64,000 nucleotides of DNA from contig CAVWNW010000018.1 in NCBI GenBank assembly GCA_963756425.1, positions 156,846-220,845 on the forward strand, given 5' to 3'. Each line of letters starts with the position of its first letter. Within the stretch, counting starts at the first letter, position 1. Shown piece after piece: positions 53,198 to 62,384 of the stretch. The translations under genes and the position numbers were made by a program. Source of the DNA: DASQUK01 sp963756425 (GTDB taxonomy: Bacteria; Actinomycetota; Acidimicrobiia; Acidimicrobiales; VFJN01). The notes beneath the pieces were generated by a model. The model saw only the letters and a program-made list of their open reading frames with translations, did not search any database and was not told the DNA's origin.

Positions 53198-53959
53198 CTA
53201 GCGCCCGGGCGGGTCGGACACGACCAGCCGCAAGCCGGCGTCGTACTCGTCCAGCCGGCGTAGGCGCCCGTGACGAGCGTCCCACGTGCCGTCCCCGAGG
53301 TCGCGGGCGACCTCCTCGACGACGCGCTCGACCACCTCCGGAGGCATCCTGGCGAAGCCTGAGCTCGAGTTGCGTGCGCGGGTGTCGAGCACCCGCTCCG
53401 GGTGCGCCCAGAAGGAGCCGAGCATCCAGTCGGGCGTGTCGCGCGCGATCGGGACGGCCTGGACGTCGACTTCTGTACCGAGCCAGCCCGCGAGGGTCTC
53501 GGCCGTGGGAAAGATGCGCTGGTCGAGCTCGGCCACCTCCGGCAGGTAGTCGGCCATCAGCCACATGCGTGAGCTGACCTCGGCGTCGTAGGTGAGGATC
53601 ACGACCGGACAGCGTGCGACGCGGCGCAGCTCCTTCACCCCTCGCTCCTGCTGCTCGTCCCAGTGGTGGACGGTCAGGATCGCCATCGCCGCGTCCACGC
53701 TCCGGTCGGCGAGAGGCAAGGGATAAGCGCCGCCGCGGATCGCCGGCGCCAGGCTCGGGTCGCGCTGCGCGATCATGACCTCACTCGGCTCGACCGCGAT
53801 CACCTCCCGGTCGCGTGGCTCGTAGGAGCCGGCGCCCGCGCCGACGTTGACGACAGTGCGGGCGTCGCCGAGGGCTGCGTGGATGAGCGCCGCGATGCGC
53901 GGGTCCTCACGGCGGGTCGCGGCGTACTCGGCTCCGATCGCGTCGTAGCGTGCGGACAT
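53198..53959 (-). CDS. SAM-dependent methyltransferase (methyltransferase_11 type)
   Basis: 253 residues. It begins YDAIGAEYAATRREDPRI, with motif I VVNVGAGAGSYEP, acidic VIAVEPSEVM, motif II/post-II region RSVDAAMAILTVHHWDE, and ELRRVARCPVVILTYD. The PVVILTYD and WLMADYLPE segments resemble a common actinobacterial family that methylates unknown small molecules. It is single-gene; no partner overlaps it. It is distinct from the methyltransferase at 54212. Confidence 0.9.
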   Translation of the reverse strand: MSARYDAIGAEYAATRREDPRIAALIHAALGDARTVVNVGAGAGSYEPRDREVIAVEPSEVMIAQRDPSLAPAIRGGAYPLPLADRSVDAAMAILTVHHWDEQQERGVKELRRVARCPVVILTYDAEVSSRMWLMADYLPEVAELDQRIFPTAETLAGWLGTEVDVQAVPIARDTPDWMLGSFWAHPERVLDTRARNSSSGFARMPPEVVERVVEEVARDLGDGTWDARHGRLRRLDEYDAGLRLVVSDPPGR

Positions 53960-54211
53960 CGGCGATCAGTGGTCCTTCGCTTTCACCAGGGAGCCACCAC
54001 GCCGTTGACGGGCGCTGTCAGCCAGACTTCTCTCGCGGCGGCCGGGATCGCGCCGTTTATGACGTCGATCTCGCAGCGGCGGCCCGCATGACGTCGAGCA
54101 GCTTCGACGGCGCGCGTCGGGGATCTCATCGCCGGAGCGGACCCCCGAGGGGTACGCGGTCCGGGCAGTCGGTGTGCGCCTTGTCTTGTGGCCGTTGGCG
54201 TAGGCAAGGCG

Positions 54212-54997
54212 TTATTTGTGCCGGAAGACGATCAGGGACAGGGTGTCCTTGATGGGCCCGGCGTGAGGTTCACTGGTGGAATCGCGCTCGAGGTGATCGA
54301 GCCCGCGGGCGAAGCTGTCGTCGTCGACGGCTGCGAGTGTCGAGTCTGCTCTGGTGCGAACCATCGCTGCGAACTCGACGAGGGTCTCGGCGGTCACGTG
54401 AGCTACCCGGCGCTCCTCCTCGAGCACGAAGCCGGCCCCGGCAAAGGCACCGACGACTGAGCCGCGTCCGGGAAACGAAGCGGCGACCGACGCCGCGTCC
54501 GGGAAATACCGGTACAGGAAGAGGCCATCGCCCCAGGGCCGACCAGCCTCATTGTCACCGCCGAGCGCGCCGCGCACGAGCACGACACCAGACCGACACA
54601 CGACCCGCCGAAGCTCAGCCGCAGCCAGCGCGAGATCGTCAAAGTGGTGCACGACGTTGGAAAGCAGCGCTGCTCGAACGGAGCCACCGGCCAGCGGCAG
54701 GGCCTCGGCGCGCCCGCCAACGAGTGCTACGGACCGACCGTGACCCTTGGCCGCAGCCTGGGCTCGCATCGCCGCGGCCGGCTCGACAGCCACCACCCAG
54801 GAGCGCGCCCATTCCGCCAAGAGCCCAGAGAAGCGGGCTGTGCCCGCACCGAGATCCAGGACCGGGAACGAACCCGAGCCCAGGAGCGGCGACAAGACGT
54901 CACGCCATGTCGCTATCGCTTCCGGCGTGAGCGTCCGACCGGCGTCGTAGTTCACGGCCATCGGCCCCTCGTAATCCGCTCGGGCCACAAGGCTCAC
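54212..54997 (-). CDS. SAM-dependent methyltransferase
   Basis: 261 residues. It starts YEGPMAVNYDAGRTLTPEAIATWRDVL, with motif I VLDLGAGTARFSGLLAEW, VVAVEPAAAM, then RAEALPLAGGSVRAALLSNVVHHFDD and LRRVVCRSGVVLVRGALGG. This form is common among actinobacterial and antibiotic-pathway methyltransferases. The substrate is unknown. A start at Met13 (AVNYD) is also possible. A 250-bp region without a gene separates it from the methyltransferase at 53198. Confidence 0.9.
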   Translation of the reverse strand: MSLVARADYEGPMAVNYDAGRTLTPEAIATWRDVLSPLLGSGSFPVLDLGAGTARFSGLLAEWARSWVVAVEPAAAMRAQAAAKGHGRSVALVGGRAEALPLAGGSVRAALLSNVVHHFDDLALAAAELRRVVCRSGVVLVRGALGGDNEAGRPWGDGLFLYRYFPDAASVAASFPGRGSVVGAFAGAGFVLEEERRVAHVTAETLVEFAAMVRTRADSTLAAVDDDSFARGLDHLERDSTSEPHAGPIKDTLSLIVFRHK

Positions 54998-55557
54998 CGT
55001 AGAGGAGCCAAGTCCGCAGGCCTCACGGAGGCTGGGCTGGCTCGTCAGCGACGGGGCATACCGAACAGCTCAGGCTTGGCGACCGCCAACCAAATCGCCG
55101 TGGAACGGTGGCAAGCCTCCCGGCCCCGCGAGGCGAGGCCGCCCCTGCACACGAACGCGGCGGCGCACACCGACGCGGTCGTCGAGACCGCACGGCAGGG
55201 CGTCGCCATCCTCGGCCCCGGCACCCCGGCCGCCATCCGCCTCGAGAACGCCGCCCGCTTCCTCGACTTCGTCGGCGAGAGCCTCGCCCGCGCCGCGGAG
55301 CAGGCCCGCGAGGTCCTCTACACAAACGCCGAGACGACCTCGGGCGGCACTGCCGAGCCAAGTTCAGCGTGTCTCGGTTGACCGTCCGATTGGGCGGCGA
55401 CATCGGAGACGACGCTGGTCAGCCGTTGAGCGCAGAATTGCCGCTCGGCGTGCACCGTGTCCCCTGCCGTCGGCCCGGCAGGCGGCATGCCCCGGGGGTT
55501 GCTGCGGTCAGTCCAACGGAGGGGTCTCCAGGTCCTGGCGCGCTGGGTCTGCGGCAT
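54998..55557. other. Gene-poor stretch between methyltransferase and split-barrel protein
   Basis: 560 bp with no confident gene. The only coding-like segment is the weak frame at 55076-55381 described separately. No clear promoter, terminator or repeat was seen. The region may hold a decayed gene. Confidence 0.5.
55076..55381 (+). CDS. Possible small protein or gene remnant, helical
   Basis: 101 residues if a TTG start at 55076 is used. The stretch TANQIAVERWQ and then TDAVVETARQGVAILGPGTP, AAIRLENAARFLDFVGESLARAAEQAREVLYTNAE reads like a real amphipathic helical protein, loosely phasin-like. However, there is no good start codon or ribosome site and no family match can be named. It could be a fragment of a larger lost gene. 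Confidence 0.3.
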   Translation: MATANQIAVERWQASRPREARPPLHTNAAAHTDAVVETARQGVAILGPGTPAAIRLENAARFLDFVGESLARAAEQAREVLYTNAETTSGGTAEPSSACLG

Positions 55558-56025
55558 TCAGGTGAGCGCCCGCGGGTTTCCGGATGGCGTCCAGATTCGG
55601 TTCGGGGTGATCACGATCGGGCTTGAGAAGAGCTCTCCGAATCGCTCGGGAGTGTCGAACATGGCGCCGATCCGTTCGGCGTACTTGGCGATGTAGTTGG
55701 CATAGCGATGCGCTGGTGGGATGGTCGCGTCGTGCTGCGCGAGGCCCGCGAGGCGAATGACGTCTCTCCCGATGTCGGTGACGTCCAGCCCGAGCGCGAC
55801 GTGGGGGTTGGCCCGGATGTTGCGCAGCTTCGGCTTCCCGGGCTGGCTGTACACCAGCAGGGTCTCGTCCTCGCGCAGCAGGAACCAGACCGGAACGGAT
55901 TCGGGTCGTCCCGACGGACTGACCGTGGTCAGCCAGATCATGAGGTTGCTGCGGAGCCGCGCCTCAACGTGCCGGCGGCCCTCGTCAGATAGCTGCGTGA
56001 GCAGGGTCACGAGATCATCCCTCAC
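55558..56025 (-). CDS. Split-barrel flavin/F420-binding protein (pyridoxamine-phosphate-oxidase-like)
   Basis: 155 residues from GTG 56025; an ATG at 56100 would give 180 residues with an unconserved Arg-rich start. The pattern LVTLLTQLSDEGRRHVEARLRSNLMIWLTTVSPSGRPESVPVWFLLREDETLLVYSQPGKPKLRNIRANPHVAL is typical of the PNPOx-like split barrels of actinobacteria (TIGR03667 type, related to M. tuberculosis Rv3369). These bind F420 or heme/flavin, and their physiological substrates are mostly unknown. It lies just behind the luciferase-like gene on the same strand, another possible F420 protein. Confidence 0.87.
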   Translation of the reverse strand: MRDDLVTLLTQLSDEGRRHVEARLRSNLMIWLTTVSPSGRPESVPVWFLLREDETLLVYSQPGKPKLRNIRANPHVALGLDVTDIGRDVIRLAGLAQHDATIPPAHRYANYIAKYAERIGAMFDTPERFGELFSSPIVITPNRIWTPSGNPRALT

Positions 56026-56118
56026 TTGTCGTCGGCGTCTGCCACTCGGCGCGCGGGAGCGGGCGTCGGAAGCAACACCGCCCGCCCCTGGCGTGTCCAC
56101 ACGCCCGCCCCGACGGTC

Positions 56119-57164
56119 CTAGACGGCGGGCATGACCTCGTCGTGGATCATGCGCAGCTGGGTGTCGACGTCGGCCACGCCCTCGATGTCCAGGCCGGTG
56201 AACGCCTTGACGAGACTGCGGTCGGTGATGGCCAGGATCATGTGGTTCACGCCGGCCGGAGCGATCTCGTCGCGGAGCTTCGCCGCGCACTCCGCCGGCG
56301 AGCCCGACACCGACAGCCGCTCGGCCAGCTCCGGCGACGTCAGCTCGACCCCCTTGGCCAGGTCGCCGCCCCCGATGGCGTCGATGATCGGCTTCAGCTC
56401 GGCTGCGTCCACGCCGTTGCCGCGAGCTGCTCGGCGGGCATCGACGAGGCGTAGATGCCGACCATCGCCCGCGCCGCGTCCTTGGCCTTCGCCGAGTCCG
56501 GTCCGGTGGCGAACACCACCCACGCACCGATGTCGAGCGCGTCGGCGTCCTTCCCGGCCCGCTCCGCGCCGATGCGGAAGTGCTCGACGGCGAAGTCGTA
56601 GGCCCCGCGGGTGTAGCTGAGCGCGTGGTGGCAGCCATCGGAAAGCTCACCGGCCGCCTCGAACGACTTCGGCCCCCGCATGGCGCCGATCATCAGCGGC
56701 ACGCGCTCCTGCACCGGCCGGGCGAACGTGAACAGCCCGTTGTAGGTGAAGAACTCGCCCGAGAACGTGATCGCGCCGTCGTCGAGCAGCGTGCGGATGA
56801 CGTGGTGCGCCTCCTTGGTGCGCGACAGCGGCCTGGTCTGCGTCCAGTCGATGCCGTACTGGGCGAGCAGCCCGAAGTTGCCGCTGGAGATCACCGCCTC
56901 GGCGCGCCCACCCGAGAGCTCGTCGAGGGTGGCGATGGCCTGGGCGATCAGCGTCGGCTCGCGTAGCACGACCGACGACAGGCTGGGGCCGAAGCGGATG
57001 TTCTCGGTCTGCGTCGCAGCGGCGGCGAACAGCAACCACATGTCCTTGTGCCACGTCTCGTCGGCCGCGTAACAGGCGTGGAAGCCGAGCTCGTCGGCCA
57101 GCTTGATCGACGCCAGAGACTCCGCCAGCGGGTAGTCGGGCAAGAGGACATAGCTGTACTTCAC
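56119..57164 (-). pseudogene. Luciferase-like (LLM, F420-type) oxidoreductase, interrupted by a frameshift
   Basis: About 348 residues if corrected, from GTG 57164 (site GGGAGGATCACC) overlapping the 111-residue gene's stop. The barrel start KYSYVLLPDYPLAESLASIKLADELGFHACYAADETWHKD and the segments ENIRFGPSLSSVVLREPTLIAQAIATLDELSGGRAEAVISSGNF and LMIGAMRGPKSFEAAGELSDG are typical of LLM-class enzymes. Near 56418-56424 one base is missing: EQLAA is followed out of frame by NGVDAAELKPIIDAIGG. The C-terminal part then reads to 56119 intact. It probably reduces or oxygenates a substrate of the adjoining oxidase operon. Confidence 0.87.
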
Positions 57165-57496
57165 GGTGATCCTCCCTCGCTCGGGATCGCATCGGACGCT
57201 TCGGTGGTTCCGGTGGGGGTTTCGGCGTCGAGCTCGGCGAGGAGCTCGGCGCCCGACACGACGCGGTCGGCGAAGTGGCGATGCATCCACACCAGGTGGT
57301 CGTGACGGCTGTGCATGATCCGCAACGTGTCCCAGTTGGGGAACGTCTGCTGGAGCACCCACCGCTCCATCAGGCGGGGATCAACCTCGTAGACGTGCTC
57401 GAAGCGCGTGATGGCCACATCGCTCGCCGGCGCCGCCGGCGGCGCCGTCATCTGCTCGGCGCGGCGGTAGCCGATCGGGCCGTTCGGGCCGGCCAT
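57161..57496 (-). CDS. Uncharacterised 111-residue protein in the GlcD/GlcF-LLM operon
   Basis: 111 residues from ATG 57496, which overlaps the FAD-oxidase stop (ATGA). Its own stop overlaps the next GTG (GTGA), so it is firmly locked between FAD oxidase and LLM enzyme. Codon use is normal. Aromatic and charged segments (FEHVYEVDPRLMERWVLQQTFPNWDTLRIMHSRHDHLVWMHRHFADRVVSG) with several His/Trp residues suggest a small alpha-helical ligand-binding or accessory subunit. No family is recognised. Confidence 0.75.
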   Translation of the reverse strand: MAGPNGPIGYRRAEQMTAPPAAPASDVAITRFEHVYEVDPRLMERWVLQQTFPNWDTLRIMHSRHDHLVWMHRHFADRVVSGAELLAELDAETPTGTTEASDAIPSEGGSP

Positions 57497-59005
57497 CACC
57501 AACCACCTCCCTCATAGGCCCGGTCGAGGCCGTACTTGCCGGGGTTCATGATGTTGTTCGGGTCGAGCACCCGCTTCACGTCGAGCATCACGCCGTAGCC
57601 GCGCCCGAGCTCCTCGGGCACCAGGTCGACCTCGCCCTCCCGGCACGATCCGTGGCAGGCGCTGATCGAACCGCGGTAGCGCAGCGTCACCGCCGCGATG
57701 TCCCGCTTGGCCTGCACCCACAGCTGCCAGGCCTCCTCGCCGAGCTGCTGCTCCCAGATCCCGATGTCGATCTCGGTGAGGTAGTCGATCCCGGTGGCCC
57801 CGTTGGTGTAGGCGAACATCCCCCAGTCGTCGAAGACGTCGGTGCGCCGGCGCAGGTCGGTGACGATGGCGTGCCATTCCCGGGTGACGGCGGGCAGGTT
57901 GTTGTGGGCGATCGAGGCGTCCTCGCAGTGCCAGCTCATCGGCACGACCTGACCCGATCGGGTGCGACCGTGCAGCGGCGTCGCGTAGCGGTCATGGCGC
58001 GCGGCCCAGTCGCCCTCGGAGATCTCGTCGCCGAGGTAGCGACCGCCGTGCTCGCGGGCGATGCGCAAGAAGGCGCTTGCCGCCGACGCGCACCTCGTCC
58101 TCCCACCCGTACAGCGCCGTGCACACGAGCGCCTTCACGTCCGACGGCTGGGGGATGTAGGCCTCGTCGTCGCGGCGCAGGTAGGCGACCTTCCACTCGT
58201 CGAACAGCACCGCGCCGGCGAACGTGGCGACTCCGGCGCGGGCGAGCGCGCCAACGCAGCGGTGGGCGGTGTCGTAGTCGCTGAAGGCGAAGAACGGCGA
58301 CAGCTCCGCCTCCGGCTTCGGGAACAGCTTGAGCGTCGCCCGCGTAGCGATCCCCAGCGTGCCCTGGTGGCCCATGAACAGGTGCTTGAGCTGGTAGCCG
58401 CTCGAGCTGCGGGTGATGTTGCCGCCGATGCCGTCGCCGACGTGCATCACCTCGCCCGTCGGCAAGACGTGGTCGAAGCTGAGCACGAGGTCGCGGGTGT
58501 GCCCGTAGCGCGACCCGATCAGCGACCAGCCGCTGGTACCGATTCGCCCCCCGACGAGCGAGCACGGGTACGACGCCGGGTTGTCCGGGTAGATGAGCCC
58601 GTGCGGACCGAGGACCTCGTTGAGCTTGAGCATGTTGATGCCCACGCCGACGGTGCAGGTGCGGTTCTCGAGGTCGATCTCGTCGATCTGGTTCATCCGC
58701 TTGACGTCGACGAGGATCCCGTGGCGCAGCGGCACGGCCCCGTCGGTCAGTCCCGTGCCGCCGTCGCGCGGCACGATCGGCACGCCCAGCTCGTTGGCGA
58801 GGCGGACGACGGCGACGACGTCCTCGGTCGACTCGGGCAGCACGACGACGTCGGGAACGTGCTCGGACCACCGGTGCACCGGGAACGGGGCGGGCGTCCT
58901 CGCCCGGTTGAACCGGTCGGCCTTCGATGTCAGCACCTGGTCGCTGCGCAGGACGCCCTCCAGCCGGCTGACGAGGTGGTCCAGGTCGCCGGCGGTGAGG
59001 CTCAT
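57496..59005 (-). pseudogene. FAD-linked oxidase (GlcD-like, VAO family), interrupted by a +1 frameshift
   Basis: About 502 residues if corrected. The FAD domain has VVLPESTEDVVAVVRLANELGVPIVPRDGGTGLTDGAVPLRHGILVD, then GVGINMLKLNEVLGPHGLIYP and HTRDLVLSFDHVLPTGEVMH. The break is near 58066-58070: EVRVGGKRLL is followed out of frame by RIAREHGGRYLGDEISEG, and one surplus base explains it. The C-terminal cap ends VKRVLDPNNIMNPGKYG, typical of glycolate/D-lactate oxidases and alkyl-DHAP synthase-like enzymes. Its start overlaps the stop of the iron-sulfur protein, so the two likely form one enzyme complex. Confidence 0.88.
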
Positions 59006-60342
59006 CGCCCGGCGCCCGTGTCGCCGCCGACGTCGATCCCCAGCGACTCGGCCAGCAGCTCGTGGAGGTCGACGACGTCGATGCTCGCCGCCACGCCCGC
59101 CGCCGTGAGCGGGCGCTCGGACCACGGGCAGGCGCTGACGAGCGTGTCGACGTCGAGCGTCGTGGCGTGCTCGATGCGCCGGGCGCTGATCGCTGCGGTC
59201 AGCTCCGGCTTCTCGATGGCCAGCCCGCCGCCGGCACCCGAGCAGTACGACCACTGGGTGACCCGGTCGACGTCGTGGAACGTGAGCCCGGGGATGGCCC
59301 GCAGGATCTCGCGCGGCTCGCGCCAGATGCCCTTGCGCTTGTTCAGCCGGCACGGGTCGTGGTACGTGACGGTGCGCTCGATCGGCACGTCGGGACGCAG
59401 CCGGCCGTCGCCCAGCATCTCGGCGAACAGCTCGACGACCAGCACCACCTCGATGTCGAAGTCGTCGCCGAAGTAGCGCGGGTAGTCCTCGGTGAAGCTG
59501 ATGTAGTCGTGGGGGTCGAGCACGAGCACCCGGCGGGCGCCGCTGGCGCGCCAGTCGGCGAGGTTGTGCTCGGCGAAGCGGCGGGCCTGGTCGGTGTAGC
59601 CCATCTCGGCTGCGGGGCCGCCACAGCACCACTGCTCGGCCATCAGCCCGAACTCGTAGCCGGCGCGCTGGAGGATCTGGGCCACCGCCCGCGGCACCGA
59701 GGTGCGGTAGAAGGCGGCCTCGCAGTCGACGAACAGGATCGACTCGCCGCCGATCGGCACGTCGAGGCCGTCGGCCCAGTCGCGGACGTGCTCCTGGCTC
59801 ACGGGGGCGTCGCCGAGCACGGGCTCGTGGGTGCGCTCGTCGGTCGACGCGTTCCAGCGCTGCCAGGCCGGCTGGTGGACGCCCTGGTCGACGGCGAGCG
59901 CGCGCATCGCCTTGACGACGTCGACGGTGCGGGTGCGGAAGCGGTAGAAGTCCCCGGTGAACAGCGTGTTCGGGCAGCGCAACTCGCACGCCCCGCACTG
60001 CGTGCAGTTGACGTAGTCGGCGGCCACGTCGGCGACGTCGAGGTGGCCGCGCTCCATCGCCACGACGTTGGCGTGGAACGCCGTCGGCGACCACGACTCG
60101 TTGCGGGTGACCTGCACGACCGGGCACACCTCGCGGCAGAACTTGTGACCGGAGGAGAAGCAGTTGTAGGAGCCGTTGTGCCACTCGGCGAGGAACTCCG
60201 CCGTACGCTCGTCGCGTCCCGGCACCGCCGGCGGGGCGACCGCCACGGTGTCCGGCTGGGCGTCCCACGGCTCCTCCCCGTTGCCCGATCCCGGCGTGTA
60301 CGGCTCGGCCAACGACCGTCGCCGGTCGTTCGTCTCCGTCAT
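59002..60342 (-). CDS. Iron-sulfur protein with CCG domains (GlcF-like)
   Basis: 446 residues from ATG 60342. The ferredoxin-type part has NCFSSGHKFCREVCP and NCTQCGACELRCPN, the ligands for two [4Fe-4S] clusters. CCG-type segments follow (EQWCCGGPAAEMGYTD, and YHDPCRLNKRKGIWREPRE with SYCSGAGGG). This is the electron-transfer partner of a GlcD-like FAD oxidase (glycolate, lactate or related 2-hydroxyacid). First gene of the operon GlcF-like, GlcD-like, 111-residue protein, LLM enzyme. Confidence 0.93.
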   Translation of the reverse strand: MTETNDRRRSLAEPYTPGSGNGEEPWDAQPDTVAVAPPAVPGRDERTAEFLAEWHNGSYNCFSSGHKFCREVCPVVQVTRNESWSPTAFHANVVAMERGHLDVADVAADYVNCTQCGACELRCPNTLFTGDFYRFRTRTVDVVKAMRALAVDQGVHQPAWQRWNASTDERTHEPVLGDAPVSQEHVRDWADGLDVPIGGESILFVDCEAAFYRTSVPRAVAQILQRAGYEFGLMAEQWCCGGPAAEMGYTDQARRFAEHNLADWRASGARRVLVLDPHDYISFTEDYPRYFGDDFDIEVVLVVELFAEMLGDGRLRPDVPIERTVTYHDPCRLNKRKGIWREPREILRAIPGLTFHDVDRVTQWSYCSGAGGGLAIEKPELTAAISARRIEHATTLDVDTLVSACPWSERPLTAAGVAASIDVVDLHELLAESLGIDVGGDTGAGR

Positions 60343-60527
60343 GTGCCCCGAACCACCCCTCGAGAGCAAGACGAGCCGACCGAGCGCCAGCCCGCCGCCC
60401 GCCACGGTAGCCCGTGGGCACTTGCGGCGCGATGGGCTCCTACGGGCGTTCGACTCGGCACGTGCGGAACAGCGCCGCGGCGGTCTCCTGGTCGGCCGGC
60501 CTGGTCCGAAGCGGAGACCGGGACTGT

Positions 60528-61133
60528 CTAGTTGAGGTCGGGAAGACGAATGAGGTTGACGCCGGCGAGCGGAGCGCCGATCTGTTGCATCGCGCCGCCC
60601 GTGATCAGATCGCCCAGGTCGATGGTGAAGAAGCCCGCGTCCTGGAACAGTGCGCTTACCTCGGCCTTCGCATCCAGGTCGTCGCCTGAGAGGAAGAGCA
60701 CACGCTGGCCTCCCGCCTCGTGCGGATCTGCGCCGAGCACGGCAGCGCCGAGCGTGTTCGCGGCCTTCACGACTGGTGCACCGCCGACGAGGTCGGCGAG
60801 GACCTCGCTCGATGTCCTCCCGTCGAGGTCGCTGGGGTCGAAGTCGTTCGTGGCGTCGACGACGATCTGACCGTTCCATTGGAGTCCTGCGAGGGCGTCT
60901 GGGACGCTGGCCCACGGCACGGCAATGACCACGATTCTGGCTGCTGCGGCGTCGGCCACTGTCCCCGCCGACGCGCCATCGCCCAGCGCCGCGACCACCG
61001 ACGTCAGTGATTCGGGGCCGCGGCTGTTGGCGATGACGACGGGGCGGCCGGCGCGCAGCGCAGTGCGTGCCATCGCCTGGCCGAGCCGGCCGGCGCCGAG
61101 GATTCCGACTGGGGTGTGGTCCGCTCGTTTCAT
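60528..61133 (-). CDS. NADP/F420-type reductase-like Rossmann protein
   Basis: 201 residues, start overlapping the DNA glycosylase stop (ATGA). The Rossmann motif GILGAGRLGQAMARTA is followed by VVIANSRGPESL (a typical NADP loop) and VVIAVPWASVPDAL. The C-terminal helices (LVGGAPVVKAANTLGA) match the F420H2:NADP reductase/ProC-like branch. Whether it binds F420 or acts on another ligand is uncertain. It is the last gene of the overlapping operon beginning at 63346. Confidence 0.88.
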   Translation of the reverse strand: MKRADHTPVGILGAGRLGQAMARTALRAGRPVVIANSRGPESLTSVVAALGDGASAGTVADAAAARIVVIAVPWASVPDALAGLQWNGQIVVDATNDFDPSDLDGRTSSEVLADLVGGAPVVKAANTLGAAVLGADPHEAGGQRVLFLSGDDLDAKAEVSALFQDAGFFTIDLGDLITGGAMQQIGAPLAGVNLIRLPDLN

Positions 61134-61779
61134 CAGATGCCTCCGTCGTACTCGGATGCGAACAGGTAGCTCACGGCAAGGCTTCGGTACGGCCGCCAGC
61201 GCTCCGCCAACCGGACCATCTCGTCTTCGGTGGGCGTGTGGTCGAGTCCGTAGACGCGTTGGATCGCCCGCCGGAGGGCAAGGTCGCCGGACAGGAACAC
61301 GTCGGGCCGGTCGAGTGCCACGAGCAGGAAGCCGTGCGCCGTCCACGGCCCGATGCCCGGGACTTCGGTCAGGACCGCCTCGACCTCGTCGTCCGTCATG
61401 TGCGACAAGGCCTCTTCGCTGAGACGACCATCGACGAACCGCTCCGCCAGCGCCCGCAGCGTCTCGCCCTTGCGGGCGGAGAGGCCGCTGGCGCGCAGGA
61501 CGTGCGGGTCCACGGCGAGCAGCTCGGCGGCAGTCGGCAGCCGCCCTCCGAAGTGCTCCTCGAGACGGGACACGATCGTCCGCGTCGCCGGGACCGAGAG
61601 CTGCTGACCGGCGACCTGGAAGATCAGCGTCCCGAAGGCATCGAGGGGCGGGAGCTCGTCGAGCCAAGCCCGCGGGCGGAAGTCCGGGTACGCATCGATG
61701 ATCCGGCCGAGCACCGGGTCGGCCTTGCGCAGAAAGGCCCGCGCCCCGGGTCGGCGACCGGTGCTCCGGTGGCGTTCAT
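61133..61779 (-). pseudogene. DNA-3-methyladenine glycosylase (AlkA/HhH-GPD), 5' frameshift
   Basis: About 215 residues if corrected. The core has LIFQVAGQQLSVPATRTI, a helix-hairpin-helix LTEVPGIGPWTAHGFLLVAL, and the catalytic Asp region VFLSGDLALRRA. It removes alkylated purines. The internal frame opens only at GTG 61714 (VLGRIID), but the true start seems to be ATG 61779, which overlaps the isochorismatase stop (ATGA). Between them, one base appears lost in the CCCC run at 61744-61747; restoring it reads MNATGAPVADPGARAFLRKADPVLGR. The 647-bp span fits a one-base deletion. A repair enzyme in a metabolite-hydrolase operon is unexpected. Confidence 0.85.
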
Positions 61780-62384
61780 TCCTCGAGCAGGCGTTCCGTG
61801 AGCACGATCTGGACGACGTCCGCCACCGTCTCTTGGCGAGCCCAGTCGCGCTGCAGCTCGCATGCGAGGGACACCCAGCTGACGGGTTGCCCTCCGGCCT
61901 GCGTCACACGATCCAGGCCGGCCCGATGCGCCTCGACGGACGTCCCGGCGATGGCGTCGACCACCGGGTACACATCGTAGCCCTCCCGCAGCGCATCGAG
62001 CGCCGGGAACGCCATGCAGATCTCGGTCCAGAGCGCACACAAGATGAGCTTGCGCCGCCCGGTGGCGCGCACGGCCCCGAGGAAGTCGGGGTCTTCCCAC
62101 GCGTTGAGGGTGGTTCGGTCGATCGGCGGGCTGTCCTCGAGCAGTTCGGCGAGCTCGGGAACGGTCGGCTTGCCGCGGCCGGACGCAACGTTGACGCTGG
62201 AGTGCACGATCGGCAGTCCGAACGCCTTCGTTGTCTTCACCGTCGACACGATGTTCTTCAGCACCAGGCCCGGATCCATGGATCTGACTGCGGCGATCTG
62301 GGAGGGCTGGTAGTCGATCACCACCATCGCCGCGTTCTGCGGTGTGATCAGATGGTCGGCGAGAGGATCGCGTATCGCGCTCAC
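61776..62384 (-). CDS. Isochorismatase-family hydrolase
   Basis: 202 residues from GTG 62384, overlapping the MBL gene's stop (GTGA). The catalytic Asp is in MVVIDYQPSQ (about D24) and the nucleophile Cys in LWTEICMAFPAL (about C123). This LWTE-x-C form is seen in the YcaC-like branch, whose natural substrates are unclear. The protein should be a soluble octamer-forming hydrolase. It is second in the operon MBL hydrolase, isochorismatase, DNA glycosylase, reductase. Confidence 0.93.
   Translation of the reverse strand: MSAIRDPLADHLITPQNAAMVVIDYQPSQIAAVRSMDPGLVLKNIVSTVKTTKAFGLPIVHSSVNVASGRGKPTVPELAELLEDSPPIDRTTLNAWEDPDFLGAVRATGRRKLILCALWTEICMAFPALDALREGYDVYPVVDAIAGTSVEAHRAGLDRVTQAGGQPVSWVSLACELQRDWARQETVADVVQIVLTERLLEE

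Noticed and set aside
53960..54211. Possible short protein on the minus strand between two methyltransferases
   Set aside because: Composition and lack of a start site or family pattern do not support a gene.
60316..60334. Palindromic AACGACC-type sequence near the start of the GlcF-like gene
   Set aside because: It lies inside coding sequence and is explained by Arg/Asp codons.
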